Assembly (NCBI GenBank): GCA_034620365.1
Contig: JAQGEQ010000023.1
Location: forward strand, 248,001 to 312,000
Direction: 5' to 3'
Length of the DNA stretch: 64,000 bases
From: Pegea sp. RAD2-039
Taxonomy: Eukaryota; Chordata; Thaliacea; Salpida; Salpidae
Positions 12,372 to 21,024 of this stretch are shown piece after piece. A model generated the notes under the pieces. That model searched no databases. It had not been told where the DNA came from and saw only the letters and a list, made by a program, of their open reading frames with translations. Position 1 is the first letter of the stretch, and each line of letters opens with the position of its first letter. A program made the position numbers and the translations under genes.

Positions 12372-13970
12372 ATTTGTTATTTAATTGAGTATTGACTAAT
12401 ATATAGTAAATTAAAAACTTTAAAATTCATTTTTACAAAAGATCATTTTATTTTTTTCTATATTATTTCATTTTAATTATTACCTTTTATGGAACCAATA
12501 ATAGTTTTATGAAGCAAATAATTATAAATAGATTCATCGATTGTTAAATTAAATAAAAATATAAATTATTAAATCTATCAGTTAGAAACAGTTTGTCATC
12601 TAATGGAATTATGTTACACTCTTACCTGAAATTACTATTTATCAGAAAATTAATATTTTTTATAAGTATCAGAATATTCGTAATTACAAATGAAATAAAT
12701 ATAAAAATGATCTTCTAAAGCTAAAGACAAATGGGAAGCTTTTGAAATGCTTTAGCGAAATTCAAAACTTCTCTTAAATGTTGTTTGTTAGAAAGAATTT
12801 TTATTATCAATTCTTCAACATGATTGTATTTATATAAAACACATCAATTGTTATATTAATAATATATTAACTTTTATTGCTGGAATTCATTCAATAAAGA
12901 CCACTCTTACATTTGATACTATAAATTTGATGGATTATGCTAGTGGTTGATGACCAGCAAAAGTTATTACATATGGTACTATGATTGAATTAAATTGTAA
13001 ACTTAAATGTTTTTTCAAATATATATCATGTATATCTAGAACCACTGCTTTTTTAATCTAGTAATAAAATAAACATTTTTTTTTTCAGTTTAAAATGCTT
13101 ATACAGCAACTTAAAATGAAATCTAACTTGTTCATATACTTTTTTGGCTTTTAGTTAATTTTATATTGAAACTAAAGGTTACATAAAGTATCATTGAGAT
13201 CAAACTCCAAACCTAATAGATAGCCTCATCGATTACAAAACCCTCAAACTAAACAGATTGATTGATTCTCCATTAATTGATAAGCTTCATCTAAGATACT
13301 GTTCATATCGTTAATTCATCTTTTAACTAATAGATTCTCTCAAAATATTTTACAAACTGTTATAAATTAAATCTTTTTTAAAAAACCCTGCTCAAGACTG
13401 AATTATTTTTTACTAATGCCTGCCGATATATTCTAACCACAAGCAATTCTATTTCATTTTAAACTAGAATGGAGTAGTTACTACTTCTTTAAATCTGTTT
13501 CGGTTAATAATTGACGTCAAAAGTAATATTCAACCTTATTACTTTTCCCAATTTTAATTAAAAAAACTTTTGTACAACTTTTTGGTAGCTGGTTAAAAAC
13601 ATAAAACTTAATCTCAACAGTAAACTATCACAAACTATTTTCTGACCACTACTAGAATATTATTTATATAAATTTTTATTATATTATAAACGGGCTTGAT
13701 AAAAAAACCACTAAGTGATATTCTAACACAATTTAAGGTGAAAATTCATAATATATGACTTTAATATATTTATTATTATGAAAACATCACTCTCAAATCA
13801 AATTATAAAGGAAATACTCCATAAAACTAATCATTTCAAAGAAACAGCATAATAACTGAAGACATTAAAACATTTCTCCTAAAAATGTATACAAAAGACT
13901 TTAAACAATAAAGAACTAAACCTAAGCAGAGATTTTATAAAGTGTTAAAGTCCAGTTACAAAAGTTAAAT
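12372..13970. other. Intergenic, AT-rich, likely includes SMNDC1 3' UTR
   Basis: No coding exon or repeat family recognised. The right end should hold the 3' UTR of the minus-strand SMNDC1 gene. Confidence 0.45.
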
Positions 13971-14717
13971 CTACCAGGGAAGCAAATTTTTTTTTGGAAC
14001 TAAATTACGAGCATTATATTTAGCACCATTTTCATACTTTGTCATCTGTTTGTCTGCCACCCCACATGTCCCAATTCCAACCTTTCCATCTAAGCCTTCA
14101 GGAGAAGCAAATATACTCTTCTTAACTTTTCCTTTAGTAGTTTTTGAGAAAACCTTTTTATTAAAATCCTGCCATTTATTTTTGGAGACCTCAGATTCAG
14201 CTTCTTTCTCCTTCAACCTCATCTTCTTTTTTAAATTCCTTTTTTTCTTATAATCTCGCAATTGAGTTATTCTTTCTTTTTTAGATAAAAGCTTACCTTT
14301 AAATTTAGAGCTTTCAGTTTCAACATTTCCCATTTTTAACACAGGTTTTAAAGAAGATAATGTACAAAGCTCGGTTTCATCAGTTCCATGAAATTTTACA
14401 ATAACCATTTCACTTTCAGCTAAAATATCATGAACAATTGCCTCACAAACAATTTTCTTTCTTGGATGTGGTGCCAAACATTTTTCTCCAACTTTATATT
14501 TATGAGTAGTTGGCAAAGAAAAAGAAAACTTTTCAGAAGAAGTACAGGGTCTTTCACTACTAGATTCACCATTTAAGTCAAGAGATAATTCAATAACTTC
14601 TTTAAGATCCTCTTTTAGTTTTAGTAATTCTTCATTATTTGGATCCAAATTCAAAGCAGCTTCTACTTGATTTAATTGAGCTTTGTAATTATCTACACCT
14701 GACATTAAGTCATCCAT
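13971..14717 (-). CDS. SMNDC1: Survival motor neuron domain-containing protein 1 (SPF30)
   Basis: A 248-residue protein in a single exon, close to the length of vertebrate SMNDC1/SPF30 (about 238). SPF30 is a nuclear splicing factor needed for spliceosome maturation; its Tudor domain binds symmetrically dimethylated arginines on Sm proteins. Visible parts: an N-terminal coiled coil (YKAQLNQVEAAL, then LLKLKEDLKEVIEL, residues about 11-45), a Tudor domain at about 74-127 starting HKYKVGEKCLAP, a basic coiled segment (SKKERITQLRDYKKKRNLKKK) and the highly conserved tail KKSIFASPEGLDGKVGIGTCG followed by an ADK-MT-Y-KYNAR-L motif. In the Tudor domain the usual 'WSEDGQYY' stretch is replaced by PHPRKKIVCE, so some aromatic-cage residues look altered. 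The ATG gives the family start. No intron is visible, which is unusual next to the intron-rich neighbours. Confidence 0.94.
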   Translation of the reverse strand: MDDLMSGVDNYKAQLNQVEAALNLDPNNEELLKLKEDLKEVIELSLDLNGESSSERPCTSSEKFSFSLPTTHKYKVGEKCLAPHPRKKIVCEAIVHDILAESEMVIVKFHGTDETELCTLSSLKPVLKMGNVETESSKFKGKLLSKKERITQLRDYKKKRNLKKKMRLKEKEAESEVSKNKWQDFNKKVFSKTTKGKVKKSIFASPEGLDGKVGIGTCGVADKQMTKYENGAKYNARNLVPKKNLLPW

Positions 14718-15820
14718 AATTAGTTTTTATTCTAAATAACCTATGAAAAAATAATAAATTCTTGAATATTCAAAAATATAAATTAATATATTACAAATAA
14801 AATTTCCAATTTAGCTTAGTTAACAAATGCTTATTATTAAATATATAATTTTATAATTATTATAAAAATAATATATTTTATAATATGAATATATTTATAA
14901 ATGCATTAACAATAAATTTTTAGTTTGATATAACATAAAAAATTTAAATTAATTTTTATGAAATTATATGAATAATTAGAGTATCTAAGTATTAGAGTAT
15001 AATTCTTAGAGTATCTAGAAGTATTTTAGAATATATTATAGTTTTAACAAAATTACAATAAAAAAATTATTTCAAAAAATTATTAATCAAATAATATAAA
15101 GTAAAAAATATATATCACTTACAAAATAGGCCATAAACTATTTGTGTAATACAAAAATTCAAAATATATAAATCATAAAATAATAAATTATATTTTAATT
15201 ATTCTAAAATAAGAAAAAAACTAAATAAATTGTATTTTGCAAAAATAAATGCATTCAGAGCTAGATTTAATAATTACATCTCTTTAAAGTATTAATTCAA
15301 AATATAAACTGTAAAATATAATATATATCATAAATGTAATATAAATTCTAAAAACGTTATAAAAACTAAGGTTCGTATACTATAAAAAAGACTAAAAGAT
15401 AAAAATACATTATTCAAGAACTGACTAATGATTTCTTTTATAATAAAAAAATAATATGGCACACAAATTAAAACAAATACAAGAGTTACAAGCTTAGGTA
15501 GGTATTGAGAAATTTGTACAAAAGCTGCGTTGAAGAGCCTAGACTGTACAAACTAGTTATTAGTAAACCAGAAAAGAACCTAATACTACAAACTAGATAT
15601 TATAGTAGCATAATAAAATTCTCGAAGAATAAAAATCAAATTCACTCAGCTAAAACGGATTTTATACAAAAAGCATATATTAAAAAAAATTAAAGTTTTA
15701 AAACATCATAATTTTAAATAATTTTTAAGGTTATTTTTATGTCAAATGTTTGAGAGCATAAACATGCCACAGTACACGCTAATCAATCAAGTAGACTTCA
15801 TCGCTTTGGAATGCAAGAAC
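14718..15820. other. Intergenic, extremely AT-rich
   Basis: Likely SMNDC1 promoter at the left edge; otherwise near-pure A/T with no recognised feature. Confidence 0.45.
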
Positions 15821-15902
15821 CTTTTTATTTATTTATTTCAGTAAATGTGAAGGGGATGCCTGAAGAGAGCACCTCCAACTAACACACATTCTCACAAATA
15901 AT
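15821..15902 (-). repeat. Truncated 3' end of CR1-like LINE (copy 3)
   Basis: Begins with the TTTATTTATTTATTTCAGTAAA tail-side sequence and continues GATGCCTGAAGAGAGCACCTC and AACACACATTCTCACAAATA, matching the terminal about 80 bases of the element at 46.04 kb. Same orientation as the other copies. Confidence 0.7.
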
Positions 15903-16531
15903 ATGAAAAGATGGTTTAAATTTTCCAAAAGATATATTATAATTTGAACATGGATTGTTTGACCATTTTATGTAAAAAATGTCAAATCCACTCGATTAAT
16001 TAAAATCGTATCTGTAATGTAAAATTCCAATTGGCCTTGCTAAGACGTCAGCAATATGTATTGTACGGCTAACTAGTACAATTTAAATTATAAAGGACAT
16101 TTATGCTCCTACATCTTCATTTTCTTCCGCTTTTACGTTGGTAGAAGTATCATAATATTTTATACACAGATCTTCTAAATTTACTCGACTGTGAGTCTTA
16201 TGAAGAGGTTTTCACGTTTTCTAGCCTAAGATAAAGTCAAACCATTTATACTTTAACATTCTCTTCCCCCCTTTTATTCCAAAGAAAGCCAATCCATTTT
16301 TTTGCTAGGAAGTACTGCCCCGAAAGCGCCAAATTTATCATATTGAAATGGTATAACCTAATTTGCAAGTATTAGGCATTAATCTTTCTCTTTATAGTTA
16401 TTTCATACTACTTGAGAAATACAATAAGTAAATATATATAATACTAATAAAATACATATACATAGGGTTCTATTTTATTTCGGTAGCATCATTAAAAACT
16501 TAGCTTACCTTGAGGCAATCAAAAGTACAAT

Positions 16532-16627
16532 CTTTGACCTGTTTTAAGAATTTCATTAGTTAACTTCATCTGTAAATTACTTTGACCTGTTTTAAGAATT
16601 TCATTAGTTAACTTCATCTGTAAATTA
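16532..16627. repeat. Perfect 48-bp direct tandem duplication
   Basis: Two identical 48-base copies, 16532-16579 and 16580-16627, each starting CTTTGACCTGTTTTAAG. No coding potential. The perfect identity suggests a recent duplication, or an assembly artefact. Confidence 0.9.
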
Positions 16628-18427
16628 CCTGGTAAGTAATGTAACTAAACTACCTTCTTGTATAAAATTTTCTAATGTAATACAATTTAGTAAACTATTT
16701 TTTTAATAACTTTCAACATCCTTTAAAAATTTATAAATTATTAAACTTTTGAAAACATTAATTTTAAATTAATTTAGTTAATTGTATAGCTTTCTAAGAT
16801 CTTTTTATTATTATTAAGCAATTAAACAAAAATTGATTTTGTACTATATTCTACTAAAATTTGAAAATCTTAAATAAAACACCTAAATATTCAAAACTGA
16901 AAATGTTATGTTTAAATTAAAATAAAACTTTAGCTCCGTAGAATCATCGTATATTTTAATTTTTATACTAGAGGTTTATCTTCATTTATTGTAAAAAAAT
17001 AATGTTTGCATATTTAAAATTTTAATTCTCTTATATAAGTGACATTTTCAGAAAACAATTAGTTTATTTAACAAGAAACTTAATAAAATTAGAATAACAT
17101 TTTTCAAAACTGTTAAGTGTTCGTTCTTTCGAGCATGTAAATATCTAATATTAAACTTGTTTTCAGGGTTTTTGATTGAAATATTAAAAATAAGTCTTGA
17201 CATAAAATAACGAAAATTATATCTTGTCTAAAGAATTTTTTTATTTATGATATATAGTATCTTGTTTATTATTATATACTCCTATCTTATTAGTTTTTAT
17301 AGATAAATTTTTAGACATCAAGCTTTAGTATAAACTAATATTGCTCTGATTTTTTATGTACATTTATGTATTCTACATTAACTATATATAATAAGTATTA
17401 GTAGATATTTATTTCTAACTCTAAGTATTAAAAACTTTATAAATTAAACAATTGTTCTCATTTTGGAAGCCTATATTTTGACTAAGATTTATAAATTTTT
17501 TTTATATATTTATACTTTTAAGTTTCCTAAATTTTACTTATATAAGTAATAAATATATTACCATAATCTATTTATATAAATAAATATCTGCTTAATGTTT
17601 TACAATTTGTTAATAATGTTCTGTGAATTTTGTATGAATGTTTTGAAATTAATTAATTAGTTCCTTTATAAAAGGCATAAAAAAATAAAGTTATGTAAAT
17701 TTGTATTTTTTAATATTAATTTTTGTAAGCATTTTTTAATACTATAAATCTTTATTAGTTTTAAAGATCATTTATCTGGCAATTATAGCTTCATTATTTA
17801 ACTTACAAAAAATTATTTTATGTTTTAACCAAGACAATATTTATATTTAAGTAAAAATTATTATTTTCAATTTTTATATATATAATATGTAAGACTGAAA
17901 ATAAAATAATATTTAATATTGCTAGTTTTTATAAAGTCTGAATAATTGTTTTTGTAAGTTCATTATTTTCTTTACAATCTTATCTCTCTATTATACTTTT
18001 ACATTTTCTTTTACTTTCACTATGAAGCTTGTAATAAAGACATTTATCTTTTATGATTTGCCATTAGCTAATTATTAATTTTGTTATCATCTAAATAGTT
18101 TCATTTAAGTTTATGGCTTCTATTTTTCTATAAATGTGATATCTTAGACTATATAAGTTTTAATAATATATTAAATTATGTAATATTAAAATTTTATTGA
18201 ACTTTAACTGCTATTCTAAAAATCTAAACAACTATCTAAAGCATTATCAAACCTATTAAATCTGAAGCTGCTTCTATACATAAAATGCTCAAGTGCTAAA
18301 AAATCCTTTTAATAGTTCTTTTATATACACATATTTGAAAAATCAATCAAAATATCATATTATGAATTTAATCTTTTAGAAATTTTATCTTAAAGCAAAT
18401 GATAGCATATAAAATTTAATTTAAAAA
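16628..18427. other. Intergenic, AT-rich, nothing recognised
   Basis: No exon, repeat family or RNA gene seen. The right end should be the 3' UTR of the dsRNA-binding protein gene. Confidence 0.45.
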
Positions 18428-18976
18428 TTAACTTGAGCTTGTAGCCTGACTTGAAAGGTATTCCAGCATCTTACTGGCAGCAATATATTCAGCACTTTCT
18501 TTAGTAAAACCTTCACCATCCTTTTTAATCCCTTGCATGGCACAAACCACTTGATACTGATCTGCTTGTTGGTTCACTACATATGTTGGTTTATTCCACC
18601 CATTTTGGTTGGCAACTTGATTAAGTTGGTCAATTGGGTGCACCTCTGTGCTCATATCAACAGTTTCATTAATTCCAACTTTCTTTAAATCTTCATCCAT
18701 TGATACAAAAAGAGCTTTTGCAGATGCCAACTTGGCAGCGTTCTCACTTTCTCCTTTTCCTACCCCACAACTTTTCCCAACTGTGCACTTGATATTGAAT
18801 GGTGTTTGTAAGCTGCCATGAGTTGCCATTAGTTCATAAACACATTTTTTTCCAAGTTTTTTAGCAATTTCATCAATTTTTAGTATTGGTGCATTTTTGA
18901 GGTTATTTTTTTTTATTCCAAACCTATTTCTGCTTCCTTGGGATTGAAGCTTTTGGTGACTTTTGCTTGATGGCAT
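18428..18976 (-). CDS. Two-dsRBD protein, TRBP/PACT/Loquacious-like
   Basis: A 182-residue protein in one exon, counted from the ATG at 18976. An in-frame ATG at 19024 would add 16 residues, but the domain-free extension MFINDIKIRKCKLIYK looks like UTR. Two double-stranded RNA-binding domains are visible. The first (about 30-100) runs from APILKIDEIAKKLGKKCVYEL through FNIKCTVG to GKGESENAAKLASAKAL. The second (about 112-175) runs from HPIDQLNQVANQNGWNKPTYVV through YQVVCAMQGI to GEGFTKESAEYIAASKMLEYL. The 'HPI..L....GW..P.Y' opening of the second domain is typical of the TRBP/PACT/Loqs/RDE-4 group, which partner Dicer in small-RNA production or act in dsRNA responses. Those proteins usually have a third, protein-binding domain, absent here. 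The second domain lacks the usual KKxAK lysines (it reads KESAEYIAA), so RNA binding may be weak. The family is clear; the orthologue is not. Confidence 0.82.
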   Translation of the reverse strand: MPSSKSHQKLQSQGSRNRFGIKKNNLKNAPILKIDEIAKKLGKKCVYELMATHGSLQTPFNIKCTVGKSCGVGKGESENAAKLASAKALFVSMDEDLKKVGINETVDMSTEVHPIDQLNQVANQNGWNKPTYVVNQQADQYQVVCAMQGIKKDGEGFTKESAEYIAASKMLEYLSSQATSSS

Positions 18977-19024
18977 TTTATAAATGAGTTTACACTTTCT
19001 AATTTTTATATCATTAATAAACAA

Positions 19025-19691
19025 CTGTAATTATAGAACAATTTTAACTTTGATAAATAAATATTTTTATCTGTAATTATTATTTTTATCATAATTTTTA
19101 GTTATTAGATAAATTATAATTGAAATAACTAATTTTCAAAGTTTATTTAGAAAAGCTTTATTATATATTTAATAATAAAATAATTTAGTAGAACATTAAT
19201 TCCAAGTTTATATTTAAAATAATTATAATAATATTCTTTGTTTAATTTTTTGTATATTCATAGATTCTAATGTCAAATAAAAGAATTGTTTATTTTAAAG
19301 ACTGAAATAAGAAATCTATTTTATGAAACTAGCTTCACTGGCTCAAACAAATATTCTTACTGTTGATACTGCTTCAAATTATAAAAAAAATCTTTTGTTT
19401 ATAACTGTACTTTAAATAAAAAAAGTTATTTTTAAAGAAAATAACTTTTTATCAAATTTCTAAAAATAATTTCAAACTTAAAGTCAATTTACTTCTAAAA
19501 TATAATATATATAGAATTATATAAATATTTTATTTAATGTAAAACCTTTTTTTTCAAAATTATTGTTATTTTTTCATAATCTTAGTTGTTTTTAATCAAA
19601 TTAAATATTTATAAATATTTAAAGCTTTTATATTATTCAGATATATTCAACAAATATTCTTTAGCAATAACTGAAATTGAAATATTTAATC
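19025..19691. other. Shared upstream region of divergent dsRBD and FIS1 genes
   Basis: The dsRBD gene (minus) and FIS1 (plus) are transcribed away from each other, so both promoters should lie in these roughly 700 AT-rich bases. No specific element could be identified. Confidence 0.4.
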
Positions 19692-20138
19692 ATGGAATCT
19701 CTTTTACATGAGATTTGTGATATTGAAGATTTGAAGAATGCAGAAAAGATTTATCGTCATGAGCAAGTTATGGGAGAAATTTCACAAGATTCCCGATTTA
19801 AATATGCTTCATTTCTCATAAAAAGTAAATATAAAGATGATTGGAGACATGGTTTATATCTATTTAAAGAACTATATAAATCTGGTGATGATAAGTTAGA
19901 TTATCTTTATTTTTTGGCTTTTGTGGAATGTAAGCTAGAACATTTTGATGAAGCTATCAATTATTGTGATATGTTCCTGATAGTTCAACCTAAGAATTCT
20001 CAGGTTTTAGCTTTAAAAGAGTATACTAAAAAAATGAAACATGAAAAAGCAACACTTGGCTTTGCTATTTTGGGTGGCGCAGGTTTAGCTGTAGCCTTAG
20101 TAGGCTTTACTGTTATTTCTAAAATATTCAAAAAATAA
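19692..20138 (+). CDS. FIS1: Mitochondrial fission 1 protein (copy A)
   Basis: 148 residues from the ATG at 19692, matching the length of animal FIS1 (about 152). An in-frame ATG at 19677 would add five residues; the later one aligns with the family start 'MEAVLNELVSVEDL' and has a better context (ATCATGG). FIS1 is a tail-anchored outer-membrane protein of mitochondria and peroxisomes that recruits fission factors. Visible: the N-terminal arm MESLLHEICDIEDLKNAEK, a TPR-like helical bundle with FKYASFLIKSKYKDDWRHGL matching 'FEYAWCLVRSKYNDDIRKGI', the LAFVECKLEHFDEAINYCD helix pair, and a C-terminal membrane anchor (LGFAILGGAGLAVALVGFTVI) followed by a short basic tail (SKIFKK). No intron. A second copy follows 278 bases downstream. 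Confidence 0.94.
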   Translation: MESLLHEICDIEDLKNAEKIYRHEQVMGEISQDSRFKYASFLIKSKYKDDWRHGLYLFKELYKSGDDKLDYLYFLAFVECKLEHFDEAINYCDMFLIVQPKNSQVLALKEYTKKMKHEKATLGFAILGGAGLAVALVGFTVISKIFKK

Positions 20139-20415
20139 TAATTGTATCAACCACAACACTTGTGTATATTTCTATGTGTTTTTTCTTGTTTATTCTGAAC
20201 CTTGTAAGCTGATGACTCTTTTCTTTATCTATGTAAACTTTACAAAAGTTGAGAAGCTTATTTTATATGAGATGTACTCAGCTTTCTTCTTTCTATCAAC
20301 TGATCTTTCTTAAAACATTTTTTCAGCATGTATTTTTATTTATTTAAATTTATACTTAATTGAATTAACAATGAAAACTATATTTCATTAAGTGATTGAT
20401 CTAAGCAGCTAGGCG
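20139..20415 (+). promoter_or_regulatory. FIS1 A-B intergenic gap with acceptor-like sites, no AATAAA
   Basis: The 277 bases contain no AATAAA or ATTAAA, but do contain a pyrimidine-rich tract ending in CATTTTTTCAG near 20325 and a second AG cluster (TCTAAGCAGCTAG) just before the copy B ATG. This arrangement would suit either a 5' UTR intron of copy B or co-transcription with downstream (cis or trans) splicing. This is inference only. Confidence 0.3.
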
Positions 20416-20850
20416 ATGAATAAAACTAGAGATTATATTTTTCTTGAAATTGATGAGATCATCAAGGAAAACTTTGAAATTTTATACAACCAGCAAATAA
20501 AAGATGACTGTCTAGATGATGAAACTATCTACCAGCTGGCTTGGTGCTTAAACAAAAGTAAATCCAAAAAGAACTTGTTACGTGGTATCAAATTACTTGA
20601 AGAGATACTTGTAGAAAGTAGCAGCAGATATTGTGATATATTATTTGAACTCTGTTGCACTTTTATCAAATTAGAACAATTTGATAAAGCAAATGATTAT
20701 TGCAACAAATTGCTGAATTTTTCACCAAAACACGATTATGGAAAATACGTGAAGTGTTATTTAAATGAGATGAAAATAAAGAAGATGAAGAAAATATTAA
20801 TTATCGGAGGAACTATTTTAGCTTTTAGTTATTTTATCTTTAAGAAATAA
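20416..20850 (+). CDS. Diverged second FIS1 copy (copy B)
   Basis: 144 residues, intronless, directly downstream of FIS1 on the same strand. The FIS1 plan is kept: YQLAWCLNKSKSKKNLLRGIKL aligns with the first TPR helices of FIS1, CCTFIKLEQFDKANDYCNKLL with the second pair, and the end is a membrane segment (ILIIGGTILAFSYFIF) with basic flanks (KIKKMKK before, KK after), as expected for an outer-mitochondrial-membrane tail anchor. The N-terminal arm has diverged (DYIFLEIDEIIKENFEIL) and the body is more acidic. It is most likely a tandem duplicate with altered partner binding; no stop or frameshift suggests decay. Several upstream ATGs lie between 20325 and 20416, so the transcript probably starts, or is spliced, close to the ATG. 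Confidence 0.85.
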   Translation: MNKTRDYIFLEIDEIIKENFEILYNQQIKDDCLDDETIYQLAWCLNKSKSKKNLLRGIKLLEEILVESSSRYCDILFELCCTFIKLEQFDKANDYCNKLLNFSPKHDYGKYVKCYLNEMKIKKMKKILIIGGTILAFSYFIFKK

Positions 20851-21024
20851 GTAACTTTATATAACTGAAGTTTATACAAGTTATTTGAAATTGAGATCAT
20901 GTACAACTTTGTAAAAACTTTCTTTATCTTATTTTATCTTTTCTCTGAATTATTTACAGAAACTTTTTTAGGATAATAAACATTTTGAAGGTTTTTGACA
21001 ATTTAGTTTCTAAACTGTTTAAAA

